Shown: positions 1-9,838, counted from the first letter of the stretch. The stretch is 48,906 nucleotides of DNA from JBGSWL01 sp041752455 (GCA_041752455.1 JBGSWL010000012.1:1-48906); one strand, 5' to 3'. The notes: generated by a model from the sequence alone, not told the origin. Made by a program: numbers and translations.

Positions 1-2268
1 GCCGAGGGCTTCCGCCGCATCACCTATGCCTACGACCGGCCCGACGTCCTCGCCGTCTACACCACCCGGATCGAGGCGTCGCGGACGGACGCGCCCTTCC
101 TGCTGTCGAACGGCAATCCGGTCGAGGCGGGCGACATCCCCGGCACCGACCGCCATTTCGCGGTGTGGCACGACCCCTTCCCCAAGCCGGCCTATCTCTA
201 CGCCATGGTCGCCGGCGACTTCGGCCGGATCGAGGATTCGTTCACCACCCTGTCGGGACGGGTGGTGAAGCTCGAGATCTTCGTCGAGCACGGCCGCGAG
301 GATCGCGCCGACTACGCCATGGACGCGCTGAAGCGCTCGATGCGCTGGGACGAGGAGCGGTTCGGGCGCGAATACGACCTCGACATCTTCATGATCGTTG
401 CCGTGTCGGACTTCAACATGGGGGCGATGGAGAACAAGGGTCTCAACATCTTCAACGACAAGTATGTGCTCGCCGATCCGCGCACCGCGACCGACCAAGA
501 TTATGCCAATATCGAGGCGATCATCGCCCACGAGTATTTCCACAACTGGACCGGCAACCGCATCACCTGCCGCGACTGGTTTCAGCTGTGTCTCAAGGAA
601 GGGCTCACGGTCTATCGCGACCACGAGTTTTCCGCCGACATGCGCTCGCGTGCCGTCAAGCGGATTGCCGAAGTGCGGCTGCTGCGCGCCCATCAGTTTC
701 CCGAAGACAACGGGCCGCTCGCCCATCCGGTTCGCCCGCGCACCTACCGGGAGATCAACAACTTCTACACGGCGACGGTCTATGAAAAGGGATCGGAAGT
801 CGTCCGCATGCTGGCTACGATCCTTGGCGAAACCGGCTTTCGGGCAGGCATGGACCTGTTCTTTGCCCGCCACGATGGGCAAGCGGCGACGATCGAGCAG
901 TTCCTCGCCTGCTTTGCGGACGCGACCGGCGAGGACCTGACGCAATTTGCCCTTTGGTACGACCAGCCCGGCACCCCCAACATCGCAGTGATGCCGCAGT
1001 GGCAGGAAGCCAACCACACGCTGTCGCTGGTCATCGAGCAGTCGCTCAGGGCGCCGGTCACCGGCCACACCACCAATCCGTTTCATCTCCCGCTCGCCTT
1101 CGGCCTCGTCGGCGCCGATGGTGAGGACATGGTCTGGAAGACTGCGACCGGGGCACGCGTCGAGAACGGTGTGATCCACCTTACGGCGCGCCGGACCACG
1201 ATCAACTTCACCGGCCTTGCGGCGCGGCCGGTTGTCTCGCTGCTGCGCGGGTTCTCGGCACCTGTGACGCTCAGCCCGCGTCAGTCCGCTGACGACCGGC
1301 GTTTTCTCGCGCGCCACGACAGCGACAGCTTTGCGCGTTGGGAGGCGCTGAACAGCCTGCTGGTCGATCACCTGAAAAATGCAACGCTCAGCGTCCAGCG
1401 CGGCGAAGCGATCGATCACGATCCGGCGCTGAGTGAAATCTACGGAGCGGTCGCAGCCGACAGCAGCCTCGACAATGCCTACCGTGCGCTCTGCCTTACG
1501 CTTCCGGCTGAAACCGAAATCGCCCGCGAGATCGGCACGGACATCGATCCCGATGCGATCCACAGCGCGCATCAGAGCGTGGCCAGCCATCTGGCCCGCA
1601 CCTGCGAAACGATTTTCGCGCGGATCCACCACGAACTGCAGCCGCGCCGCGACTATGCGCCCGATGCCGCCGGCGCCGGACGACGCGCGCTGCGTCAGGT
1701 GGCGACCGAAATGCTGTGCCGGGCGTCCGGGCACGCCGAGCACGCATTCTCCGCCCTCGCCGGTGCCGACAACATGACGGATCGGGCCCATGCCTTGATG
1801 CTCGTCGTGCATCTTGATGCCGACAATCCGCAAACTGCCGAAGCGCTCAACGCATTCCGTACCGAGTTCCGCAACGAGCCGATCGTGCTCGACAAGTGGT
1901 TCACGATCCAGGCCACGATCCCGCGCAGCGACACGCTGGAGCGGGTGGAGAAACTGACGAAACAGCCGGGGTTCAGTTGGGAAAACCCGAACCGGGTGCG
2001 GGCGCTGGTCGGCGCATTTGCGACCGGCAATCTCGTCGCCTTCAACCGGGCTGACGGCAGCGGCTTTGCCTTCCTGTGCCAGTCCGTGGCGCGGATCGAT
2101 GCGGTCAATCCGCAAGTGGCTGCCCGGCTGATGACGGCGATGCGTTCGTTCCGGATGCTGGAACCGGTGCGGCGCGACGAAGCCCTTCGTTGCCTCAACC
2201 AGTTGGCGGCCCGCGAGCACTTGTCCGTCGATCTGCGCGACATCCTCGACCGGACGCTTGCGGGCTAA
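1..2268 (+). CDS. pepN: Aminopeptidase N (M1 family), 5' end missing
   Basis: Zinc metallopeptidase that removes N-terminal amino acids from peptides in the cytoplasm. The frame is open from base 1 and gives 755 residues; family members are about 880, so roughly 125 N-terminal residues lie outside the window. The substrate-binding GAMEN motif is at 421-435 and the zinc site HEYFH at 529-543, followed by the KEG glutamate (third zinc ligand) about 18 residues later. The C-terminal helical domain typical of the bacterial DUF3458 type of M1 enzyme fills the rest and ends in TAA. Product and subfamily are clear from these motifs. The gene is followed by 173 bp of non-coding DNA and then the PleC-like kinase on the same strand. 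Confidence 0.95.
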   Translation, partial: AEGFRRITYAYDRPDVLAVYTTRIEASRTDAPFLLSNGNPVEAGDIPGTDRHFAVWHDPFPKPAYLYAMVAGDFGRIEDSFTTLSGRVVKLEIFVEHGREDRADYAMDALKRSMRWDEERFGREYDLDIFMIVAVSDFNMGAMENKGLNIFNDKYVLADPRTATDQDYANIEAIIAHEYFHNWTGNRITCRDWFQLCLKEGLTVYRDHEFSADMRSRAVKRIAEVRLLRAHQFPEDNGPLAHPVRPRTYREINNFYTATVYEKGSEVVRMLATILGETGFRAGMDLFFARHDGQAATIEQFLACFADATGEDLTQFALWYDQPGTPNIAVMPQWQEANHTLSLVIEQSLRAPVTGHTTNPFHLPLAFGLVGADGEDMVWKTATGARVENGVIHLTARRTTINFTGLAARPVVSLLRGFSAPVTLSPRQSADDRRFLARHDSDSFARWEALNSLLVDHLKNATLSVQRGEAIDHDPALSEIYGAVAADSSLDNAYRALCLTLPAETEIAREIGTDIDPDAIHSAHQSVASHLARTCETIFARIHHELQPRRDYAPDAAGAGRRALRQVATEMLCRASGHAEHAFSALAGADNMTDRAHALMLVVHLDADNPQTAEALNAFRTEFRNEPIVLDKWFTIQATIPRSDTLERVEKLTKQPGFSWENPNRVRALVGAFATGNLVAFNRADGSGFAFLCQSVARIDAVNPQVAARLMTAMRSFRMLEPVRRDEALRCLNQLAAREHLSVDLRDILDRTLAG

Positions 2269-2302
2269 GTCGAATTTAACCAGCAAAGCGGGTGGACAGG
2301 CC

Positions 2303-2338
2303 GAATCACTTTTGATTCATTAGAGCCAGCTGCGATTC
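2303..2338. promoter_or_regulatory. Cluster of three GANTC (CcrM) sites upstream of the PleC-like kinase
   Basis: GAATC at 2303-2307, GATTC at 2314-2318 and GATTC at 2334-2338. The first two form an inverted repeat GAATCA-CTTT-TGATTC. GANTC is the target of the cell-cycle methyltransferase CcrM in alphaproteobacteria, where methylation state tunes some cell-cycle promoters. The sites are seen directly; a regulatory role is inference. Confidence 0.4.
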
Positions 2339-2441
2339 GGGGCAGCCGCGTTCGGGTCATCGCGTTTTCAACAAGCAAAATTCATCGGGGCTCCAGCGTT
2401 GGAGCAAGGCGGCACGTTCGTGTCCGCCGAGGGGAGTATTC

Positions 2442-4745
2442 GTGTCGGTCAGTCAGGCGGGAGATATCAAGGCGGGCGGCATGGTCGGACATGCACGGTT
2501 CCTTGCCGAGCCCGCGTTCCAGCGCCTCGTTGCGCTCGAACCCTGGTTGAAACGGGCAATACCGGTTCTGATCATCATCTTCCTGGCTGTGGTGTTTTCG
2601 GCGCGCACCGCCTCGCTGATGGCCGAGCGGGATTCTGCCGACCAGACGGCGCGCATGTTCCTGTCGCTTCTGGCCGATTCCGGTCAGGGCGCGCTGCGCG
2701 AAGCTGCAGCCAACGACATGATGCCGCAAACGCCGGCGGCCTATGAGCGGGTCCTGTCACGGACGCTGCCGACCGAAGCCCTGATCAGCGGGCGCATGTT
2801 CCTTGTGACCGATGTTGACGGCACGGTGATTGCGCAACGTGGCGGCGAGGACCGCATCGGCCAGAACACCCAGACATTCATCGAAGGCATGCAGCCGCTG
2901 GCGCTGTTTGGCCAGGGTGCCGGGGTGCTGGAGACCATCATCGACGAGCGGCCCTACCTTGCCGCAGCGGCGCGCATTGCAGACACCGACGCCCTGTTCC
3001 TGATCCTGCAGGACAAGGCCGAGATCTTTGCCTCCTGGCGGCGCCGGGCCTCGATGAACGTGACGCTGTTTGTTGCGACCTCGTCCATCCTGCTGGTGCT
3101 GCTTTACGCCTACTTTGCGCAGGTTGCGCGGGCGCACGAGGCTGACCTTGTCTATTGCGAAACGCAAAAGCGGGTCGATCTTGCATTGACCCGAGGCCAT
3201 TGCGGATTGTGGGATTGGGATCTGGCGCGCGGCCGCATCTACTGGTCGCAGTCGATGTTCGAGATGCTGGGCTACCGGTCTGGTGACGAAGTCTTGTCGT
3301 TCGGCGAAGTGGCACGCTACGTCCATCCCGATGATGCCGACCTGTTCGACCTTGCCGAAAAGGCCGCGGCCCGGGATATCGTGCGCGTCGACCGGACCTT
3401 GCGGATGCGCCACGCCGAGGGATATTTCATCCGCCTTCGCCTGCGCACGGAAGCTGTCGAACATCCGGTGCACGGCATCCACCTCATCGGCATTGCCGTG
3501 GACATGACCGAACAGCACCGGCTGGCGGAACTGTCGCAGCTCGCCAGCGACAACCTGCAGGCGGCCATCGAAAGCACCTCGGAATCCTTTGCGCTATGGG
3601 ACCGCGACGGCAAGCTCGTGCTCTACAATCACCGTTTCATCGAGCATAACGGTCTCGAAGAGGTTGTGCTTCAGCCCGGAATGGCACGCGCCGATGTGGA
3701 TGCGCTGATCCGCACGCCGGTCAGTGAGCGGCGCATTCCCCATCCGCAGGAAGGCGGGACGGCAATCACCTGCGAACGCCAGATCGCCGATGGCCGCTGG
3801 CTGCAGATCAATGAGCGCGCCACCCCGTCCGGCGGGCGCATTTCGGTCGGCTCCGACATCACGCCCCTGAAAATGCAGGAAGAACGGCTGATCGTTTCGG
3901 AACGCCGACTGATGGCGACCAACCACGATCTGGTTCTGGCGCAACGCGCTGCGCTGGAAAAAGCCGTCGCGCTCGAGGAGATCAACCAGAAGTTCTTTGA
4001 TGCCAAGGAGCGGGCGGAAGCGGCCAACCGGGCCAAGGCCGAATTCCTCGCCAATGTCAGCCATGAACTGCGCACGCCGCTGAATGCGATCATCGGCTTT
4101 TCGGAAATGATCCAGCGTCGCATCCTCGGGCCGATCGGCAATCCGCGCTATGAGGAATACATCGACGACATCCACGAGAGCGGTGCGTTCCTGCTCAATG
4201 TCATCAACGACATCCTGGAAATGTCGAAGATCGAAGCCGGGCGTCTGGTGCTTGACCGCGAGCCGATCGATCTGCAGCCGATCATCGAGGAAACGATGCA
4301 GATGACGGCGTTTCTGGCGCAGCCGAAGTCGATAGCTGTGGTGACGGAAATTGCACCCGGCATGCAGGTCGAAGCCGACCGGCGGGCGATCAAGCAGATC
4401 CTGATCAACCTGTTGACCAATGCCATCAAGTTCACCGGCGACCAGGGCCAGGTGCGCATTCGCGCCAAGTGCGTCGGTTGTGAAGTCCGGATCTATATCG
4501 AAGACAATGGCTGCGGTATTCCGGCTGCCGCGCTGCAACGGCTCGGCAAGCCGTTCGAGCAAGTCCAGAACCAGTTTTCAAAGAACCATTCCGGGTCTGG
4601 TCTTGGCCTTGCCATCTCGCGCTCACTGACAGAGATGCATGGCGGCGCGTTGAAGATCCGCTCGCGTGTCGGCCGCGGAACCGTTGTCTCGGTGCGCCTC
4701 CCATGCGCCACGGGCGACCACGAGGCAAAGCCGGACGCGGCGTGA
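2442..4745 (+). CDS. pleC: PleC-like membrane sensor histidine kinase with PAS domains
   Basis: 767 residues from a GTG start with GAGGGGAG six bases upstream. There are two membrane segments (about residues 38-60 and 205-225) enclosing a periplasmic sensor region, then a PAS domain with the HPDD motif (about 247-355), a second PAS-like region (about 370-480), a coiled coil, a HisKA domain with phospho-acceptor His541 in SHELRTPLNAIIGF, and a HATPase domain with DNGCGIP and GSGLGLAIS. The H-box is of the PleC/DivJ/PdhS type that controls DivK in the alphaproteobacterial cell cycle. From memory, the neighbourhood (glnE, kinase/regulator pair, degP, cycHJKL) matches that of rhizobial pleC. That it is a sensor kinase is certain; the PleC assignment is inference. 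No receiver domain is fused. Confidence 0.7.
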   Translation: MSVSQAGDIKAGGMVGHARFLAEPAFQRLVALEPWLKRAIPVLIIIFLAVVFSARTASLMAERDSADQTARMFLSLLADSGQGALREAAANDMMPQTPAAYERVLSRTLPTEALISGRMFLVTDVDGTVIAQRGGEDRIGQNTQTFIEGMQPLALFGQGAGVLETIIDERPYLAAAARIADTDALFLILQDKAEIFASWRRRASMNVTLFVATSSILLVLLYAYFAQVARAHEADLVYCETQKRVDLALTRGHCGLWDWDLARGRIYWSQSMFEMLGYRSGDEVLSFGEVARYVHPDDADLFDLAEKAAARDIVRVDRTLRMRHAEGYFIRLRLRTEAVEHPVHGIHLIGIAVDMTEQHRLAELSQLASDNLQAAIESTSESFALWDRDGKLVLYNHRFIEHNGLEEVVLQPGMARADVDALIRTPVSERRIPHPQEGGTAITCERQIADGRWLQINERATPSGGRISVGSDITPLKMQEERLIVSERRLMATNHDLVLAQRAALEKAVALEEINQKFFDAKERAEAANRAKAEFLANVSHELRTPLNAIIGFSEMIQRRILGPIGNPRYEEYIDDIHESGAFLLNVINDILEMSKIEAGRLVLDREPIDLQPIIEETMQMTAFLAQPKSIAVVTEIAPGMQVEADRRAIKQILINLLTNAIKFTGDQGQVRIRAKCVGCEVRIYIEDNGCGIPAAALQRLGKPFEQVQNQFSKNHSGSGLGLAISRSLTEMHGGALKIRSRVGRGTVVSVRLPCATGDHEAKPDAA

Positions 4746-4793
4746 GCCGGCCCGGCCTTTTTATTCTACAATCGCAGGTATGACGCGCTAGCG

Positions 4794-5285
4794 TTAGTTG
4801 CGGCCTTTGCCGTTGCGGTGACCGCCGCCCATCATCATGCCACCCTTGGGGAGCTCTTCCTTGCTGATGGCTCCGGAGTCGTCGAGGTCAAGAAGGGCAA
4901 ACATCTTGGCCTGACGGTTGGCAAGCTCGACCTTGGTCACCGACTGGTTGCTGTCAATGTCAAAGCGGGCGAGCAGCATCGGCGCCATTTCGGAAGCGCG
5001 GCGACCGGGCAATGCCTTTTCCAGTTCGGCCGTCGTGATCGAGCCATCCTTGTCGGCATCTGCCGCGTCGAACCGTTCGATCATGCGCGCCGAAAACTCG
5101 GCCAGCGTGACCGATCCATCCTTGTCGGCATCCATGTCCTCAAAGCGCTGCATCATGCGGGCGCCGCGATCGCCGTTGTCTGCACCGCCACGGCCCCAGC
5201 CGCCGCGATCGTCCGCCAGCGTCGTGCCGGCTGTCATGGCGAGCGCAAGGCCGGCCAGTGTCATTGTCGTGAGCGTCATCTTCAT
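4794..5285 (-). CDS. Secreted protein with four EF-hand calcium-binding motifs
   Basis: About 163 residues with an N-terminal signal peptide (hydrophobic core then a TLADD cleavage region). Four EF-hand loops are visible: DADKDGSVTLAEF, DADKDGSITTAEL, DIDSNQSVTKVEL and DLDDSGAISKEEL. The third has Asn-Gln in place of the usual Asp/Gly and may bind weakly. The start at 5285 is chosen because AAAGGA lies 8 bases upstream; an ATG at 5294 has the same motif directly abutting it. The C-terminus is Gly/Met/His-rich. It is likely a periplasmic calcium buffer or sensor; the function is not established. It converges with the upstream plus-strand kinase and lies downstream of glnE on the same strand. 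Confidence 0.85.
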   Translation of the reverse strand: MKMTLTTMTLAGLALAMTAGTTLADDRGGWGRGGADNGDRGARMMQRFEDMDADKDGSVTLAEFSARMIERFDAADADKDGSITTAELEKALPGRRASEMAPMLLARFDIDSNQSVTKVELANRQAKMFALLDLDDSGAISKEELPKGGMMMGGGHRNGKGRN

Positions 5286-5343
5286 CGTGTTCATCCTTTG
5301 CACCGATCGTCACCCCCGATGCATGCCCTTGGCGCGCTTCCCG

Positions 5344-8301
5344 TCACGCCGCAGGCTTGTGGTCACCGATCAGGTTGCGGAAAATCTCCGCAACCTTTTG
5401 CCGGTGGTCCTGCAAACGAAGCTGCACGTGGTCTGCCGATGGCAGATTGAGCAGCCCGCACAGGCGCTCGACCAACCCCTTCGGTGCGGTTTCCGGATCG
5501 AAGCGATCCGAGGTGCACAGCCGGAGCAGATGGCCGATGGCCGCATAGTCTTCGGTGGCAGACAGGAGCGTATCCCGATCTGCTTTCGACACCATGTCGT
5601 CTGCAAGCAAGGAAAGAATATCGGTTGCCCCTGCCCCGTGCAAATTAAGCTTTCGTAATGCCGTGAGACGGAAGAACTGGGCGATAAAATCGATGTCCGT
5701 GGTGCCGCCGGCCAGCCGCTTCAGATCCCAATCCCCGTGGGGCGGCTTGTCGCGCAGCAGCCGGTCACGCATGGCTGCGGCGTCAGTCCTGACCTTTTCG
5801 AGGTCCCGGTCAAGCGCGATCACTTCGTCCAATTCCCGCTCGACATCCGCGACCAGGCTCGGGTCGCCGGCGATCGGCCGCGCGCGTGTCAGCGCCATGT
5901 GTTCCCATGTCCATGCTTCTTCGCGTTGGTAGCGCCGGAACGCGGCCAGCGATGTGGCGAGTGGTCCCTTGTTCCCGGACGGGCGCAGGCGGAAGTCCAC
6001 CTCGTAAAGAATGCCCTCCGCTGTCGGCGCGCTCACCGCTGCAATGAGGCGCTGGGTCAGCCGGGTATAATATTGCGACGGGGCGAGCGGCTTTTCGCCG
6101 TCGCTTTCGGTTGCCGTCTCGGGGTGATCGTAGAGAAGGATCAGATCGACATCGCTGCCTGCGGTCATTTCGCGCGAGCCAAGCCGCCCGAACGCCACGA
6201 GGCAGCAGCGGCCGCCCTCGATGCGCCCGTGTCGGCGCTCGACTTCCAGCACGGCTGATTGCAACGCTTCGGCGATCACAAGGTCGGCGATATCGGACAG
6301 CGCAAGGCCGAAGGCGCGCGCTGTCGCTGCGCCGGTCAGAAAACGCACGCCGACGAGGAACCGCTGCTCGGCAGCGAAGATGCGCAGGCGATCGAGCCGG
6401 TCCTCATGCACGCGCGCATCGCCCATGAAACCGGCGAGGCTTTCAGCCAGGTCGGCCTTGTCGGGAAGGCCTTCATAGAAGGCCGGATCCAGCATGCCGT
6501 CGAACACCAGCGGTCGCTTGGTGATGATTTCGGCAAGTCGCGGTGCTGCCGACAGGATGGTCATCAGCAACGACAGAAGCTGGCGGTTGGAGTGCAGCAT
6601 GGAAAACAGCTGGATGCCGGTCGGCTGGCTTTTCAGGAAAGCATCAAAGCGCAGCAGTGAATCGTCCGGTTGTCCGGTGGCGGCAAAAGCTTCCAGAAGT
6701 GCCGGCGTCAATTCGGTCAGCCGCTCGCGGGCGCGCGCCGACTGGACCGCGCTGTAGCGCCCGAAATGCCACGACCGGATGATGTTCCACATGTCCGGCG
6801 CACGGCGGAAACCGATCTGCGTCAACGTTGCCAGCGTGTCGGGATCGGGATCATCGCCGGTGAAGGACAGATTGCCGCCGGCGGCAGCCAGCGTTTCACC
6901 CTCACGAAACAGCATGCCGAAGTGCCGTTCGACATTCTGCAGGTGGCCGAGCAGGGCCGTTCGAAACGACGGAAGGTCGGCAAAGCCTGTGAGCGCCGCG
7001 ACCGGAAACAGGCCTTCCCGCGTGTCGGGCAGCGTGTGGGTCTGTTCGTCTCCGATCATCTGAACCGCATGCTCGCAGCGGCGCAGGAAGCGGTAGGCGC
7101 TCGCCATGTCGTCGCGCACGTCGGCGGCGATCCAGCCTTCGGCCGTCAGCCGGTCGAGCATCACAAGCGTTGCGCGGTGGCGCAGTTGCGGCGCGCGGCC
7201 GCCGGCGATCAATTGCTGGGTCTGGACAAAAAACTCGACTTCGCGGATGCCGCCACGTCCGAGCTTGATGTTGTGGCCCTCGATGGCGATACGCCCGTGG
7301 CCCTTGTGGGCATGGATCTGGCGCTTGATCGACTGCACATCGGCAATCGCCGCATAGTCGAGATATTTGCGCCAGACATAGGGCACCAGATCGCGCAGGA
7401 AGGCTTCGCCCGCGGCAATGTCACCGACCACCGGGCGCGCCTTGATCATGGCCGCCCGCTCCCAGTTCTGGCCGCGACCTTCATAATAGGCGAGCCCCGC
7501 TTCGACCGGGATCGCCAGCGGCATCGCACCGGGATCAGGCCGCAGCCGCAGGTCGGTCCGGAAGACATAGCCGTCGCCGGTGCGGTCCTGCATGATGGCG
7601 ATCAGCCGCCGCACCAGTTTGGCAAAGGTGTTGCCGCTCTCGAGCAGGTCGGGATGGGTGAGGCCCGCTGGGCGCGGCTCGAAGAAGACGATCAGGTCGA
7701 TGTCGGAGGAGTAGTTGAGTTCGGCGGCGCCGAGCTTGCCCATCGCCAGAACAATGAGGCCGCTGCCTTTCCCCGGATCGGCTGAGGCAGGGTCGGCAAG
7801 CACGACCTTGCCGGTGCGATGTGCGTCACGCAGCAGCCAGTTGACGGCGACCTTGAGGCAAAGTTCGGCAATCAGCGAAAGCTGAGCAGTCGTCTGCTCG
7901 ACCGGCTGATGCTTTGCGATGTCGGCAAGGGCGACGAGCAGATGCGCACGGGCCTTGGCATGGCGAAGCGCTGCCTTCAGCTCGCTCTCGGTCATTATTG
8001 CCGGCGTTGCCTCGGCGGCAAGCTGTTCGAGTTGCGCGTTCAGGTGTGAGAGAAGCGCACCGGCGCCACTCCGGCAAAACGCCGCGGCGTCGTGCGGATT
8101 GCGGGCGATCAACTGGCCAAGGAACGGCGCATTGGCGGCAACAGCCGACAGGAAGTCAATGGCCGCGTCATTGTCGCCATCGCCTAGCGCCTCGCGCACC
8201 ATCAGGCGGCAGCGCGCGGCAACGCCCGGGTCAGCGGCAATGGCCGGCAATGCAGCCAGGTCTGGTGTGTTCGGCGAAGTGGAATCTGTGCTGTTGTCCA
8301 T
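5344..8301 (-). CDS. glnE: Bifunctional glutamine synthetase adenylyltransferase/deadenylyltransferase
   Basis: 985 residues, the usual length. GlnE attaches AMP to glutamine synthetase when nitrogen is plentiful and removes it when nitrogen is scarce, under control of the PII protein. Both nucleotidyltransferase domains carry intact metal-binding aspartates: GKLGAAELNYSSDIDLIVF near residues 188-206 (the deadenylylase half) and FGRLGSREMTAGSDVDLILL near 700-720 (the adenylylase half). The helical linker and C-terminal domain are complete. It follows the sensor kinase at 8354-9835 by 52 bases on the same strand and may be transcribed with it. Confidence 0.97.
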   Translation of the reverse strand: MDNSTDSTSPNTPDLAALPAIAADPGVAARCRLMVREALGDGDNDAAIDFLSAVAANAPFLGQLIARNPHDAAAFCRSGAGALLSHLNAQLEQLAAEATPAIMTESELKAALRHAKARAHLLVALADIAKHQPVEQTTAQLSLIAELCLKVAVNWLLRDAHRTGKVVLADPASADPGKGSGLIVLAMGKLGAAELNYSSDIDLIVFFEPRPAGLTHPDLLESGNTFAKLVRRLIAIMQDRTGDGYVFRTDLRLRPDPGAMPLAIPVEAGLAYYEGRGQNWERAAMIKARPVVGDIAAGEAFLRDLVPYVWRKYLDYAAIADVQSIKRQIHAHKGHGRIAIEGHNIKLGRGGIREVEFFVQTQQLIAGGRAPQLRHRATLVMLDRLTAEGWIAADVRDDMASAYRFLRRCEHAVQMIGDEQTHTLPDTREGLFPVAALTGFADLPSFRTALLGHLQNVERHFGMLFREGETLAAAGGNLSFTGDDPDPDTLATLTQIGFRRAPDMWNIIRSWHFGRYSAVQSARARERLTELTPALLEAFAATGQPDDSLLRFDAFLKSQPTGIQLFSMLHSNRQLLSLLMTILSAAPRLAEIITKRPLVFDGMLDPAFYEGLPDKADLAESLAGFMGDARVHEDRLDRLRIFAAEQRFLVGVRFLTGAATARAFGLALSDIADLVIAEALQSAVLEVERRHGRIEGGRCCLVAFGRLGSREMTAGSDVDLILLYDHPETATESDGEKPLAPSQYYTRLTQRLIAAVSAPTAEGILYEVDFRLRPSGNKGPLATSLAAFRRYQREEAWTWEHMALTRARPIAGDPSLVADVERELDEVIALDRDLEKVRTDAAAMRDRLLRDKPPHGDWDLKRLAGGTTDIDFIAQFFRLTALRKLNLHGAGATDILSLLADDMVSKADRDTLLSATEDYAAIGHLLRLCTSDRFDPETAPKGLVERLCGLLNLPSADHVQLRLQDHRQKVAEIFRNLIGDHKPAA

Positions 8302-8353
8302 GCCGGTCTTTTACGTGCCGACAGTCGTCGGGGGCAAGCGGGGCAGATCCGAG

Positions 8354-9835
8354 TCAGTTGCTCGGCGACTTGGGACCGACCGCTTCAACCGGAAAGACCA
8401 GGCTGGCCGCCAGTCCGCCGCTCGGTGCGGTTTCAAGCTCAAGGCTGCCGCCGTGCTGTCGCATGATCGCATCGACAAGGCTGAGGCCAAGCCCCGATCC
8501 CGGTTGGCTGCGGCTTTCGTCGAGCCGCACAAAACGGCGCACGGCACGCTTGCGATCTTCGGCGGGAATGCCTTTGCCGGCGTCGGTCACTGTCAGGCGG
8601 ATCGTCCCGGCTTTGCTGGTTGCCGACAGCGTGATCGCGCTGGCCTCGCCAGCCTGCGGGTCAGTCCCGTACTTGATGGCATTGTCGACCAGATTGGTGA
8701 GAGCTTGGCCGATCAATTCACGCGAGCCGGACACGACCAGACCTTCGCGTACATCGCTGACCAGCGAGCCTCCGGCTTCTTCGGCGAGTGGCTCGTAGAG
8801 ATCGGCGACATCGGCAGCGACCATGGCCAGATCGACCGGCGCTGCCTCGAACTTTGTATACCCGGCCTCGACGCGCGATATCTGCAGCATCGCATTGAAG
8901 ATGCCGATCAGTTGATCTGCTTCGCCGACCATGTTCTCGATCGCGCTGCGCCAGGCTTGCGGGCTCTCGGCCTTGCGAAGCGCCTCTTCTGCCCGGTTGC
9001 GCAGGCGTGTCAGTGGCGTCTTCAGGTCGTGGGCAATGGAATCGGAGACTTCGCGCAAGCCGGTGTTGAGGTGCTCGATGCGCGCCAGCAGCGCGTTGAG
9101 GCTGTCCGACAGGCGGTCGAACTCATCGTTTGAGCCGCTGACCGGCAGGCGGCGCGACAGGTCGCCCGCGATGATGCCGGAACTGGCCTGCGATACCGCA
9201 TCGATCCGTTTCAAAGCCCGGCGCCCGACAAAGAACCAGATCAGCAGGCCGCCGATACCCATCAGTCCGAGCGCCAGGGCCAGAGCCCGGCGAACCACCG
9301 TTCGAAACCGCTGCGGCTCGCCCAGATCGCGGCCGACGAGGATCAACAGGCCGTTCTCGAAGCGGAAAATCTGCGCCATCGCATGCGGCCTGTCCTTGTC
9401 CGCAATGATGTCGGGTTGACCGTCGCCATCGCCATTGGCGCTGTCATCGCGGCCGTCGCGAAAGCGGGTGTAGTAGAATGGCTCGCGGGTCCAGCCTTCG
9501 CTGTCGAGAACGCCGGGCTGCAGATCGCGGACATTTCCCGCAATGATGCGCCCGGTCGGATCGGCGACCAGATAGACGAAAGCGCCGGGCGCCCGCGCGC
9601 GACGGTCGATCGAGACCACCAATCCGCGCATGCCGGACCGCTGATAAACGGTGCCGAGGCTGGCGATCTCTTCCTGCACGGCGCGGCGGGTTTCGCCGAT
9701 GAAGAAACCGGCCGCCAGCGACGTCATGTAGAAGACGAGCGCCACGGCGGTCAGGCCGAACAGCACAAGATAAAGTGCCGACAGGCGCACTGCCGTCGTT
9801 TTCATCATCGCGCGCAGGCCGCTTGCGATGGCCAT
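8354..9835 (-). CDS. Sensor histidine kinase with HAMP domain
   Basis: 493 residues. First membrane segment about 15-40, periplasmic region about 45-180, second membrane segment about 184-204, HAMP about 205-258, HisKA with phospho-acceptor His269 (HDLKTPLTRLR), and HATPase with a C-terminal GSGLGLSLVDAI box. The gene starts three bases after the stop of the response regulator at 9839-10510, so the two form a pair. The periplasmic domain holds an Asp-rich stretch (about residues 126-148, including DDSANGDGDGQPD) that resembles calcium-binding loops. The regulon is not known; from memory the pair sits in this position downstream of degP in rhizobia. Confidence 0.93.
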   Translation of the reverse strand: MAIASGLRAMMKTTAVRLSALYLVLFGLTAVALVFYMTSLAAGFFIGETRRAVQEEIASLGTVYQRSGMRGLVVSIDRRARAPGAFVYLVADPTGRIIAGNVRDLQPGVLDSEGWTREPFYYTRFRDGRDDSANGDGDGQPDIIADKDRPHAMAQIFRFENGLLILVGRDLGEPQRFRTVVRRALALALGLMGIGGLLIWFFVGRRALKRIDAVSQASSGIIAGDLSRRLPVSGSNDEFDRLSDSLNALLARIEHLNTGLREVSDSIAHDLKTPLTRLRNRAEEALRKAESPQAWRSAIENMVGEADQLIGIFNAMLQISRVEAGYTKFEAAPVDLAMVAADVADLYEPLAEEAGGSLVSDVREGLVVSGSRELIGQALTNLVDNAIKYGTDPQAGEASAITLSATSKAGTIRLTVTDAGKGIPAEDRKRAVRRFVRLDESRSQPGSGLGLSLVDAIMRQHGGSLELETAPSGGLAASLVFPVEAVGPKSPSN

Positions 9836-9838
9836 TTG

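Noticed and set aside
4730..4765. Possible terminator after the PleC-like kinase (GCCGG/CCGGC stem, then TTTTTATT)
   Set aside because: The stem is only five pairs with a 12-base loop and the T-run starts six bases after it; too weak to call.
6670..7785. Long plus-strand open frame opposite glnE
   Set aside because: GC-rich codon third positions leave antisense frames open; glnE is intact on the other strand and the antisense protein has no recognisable motif.
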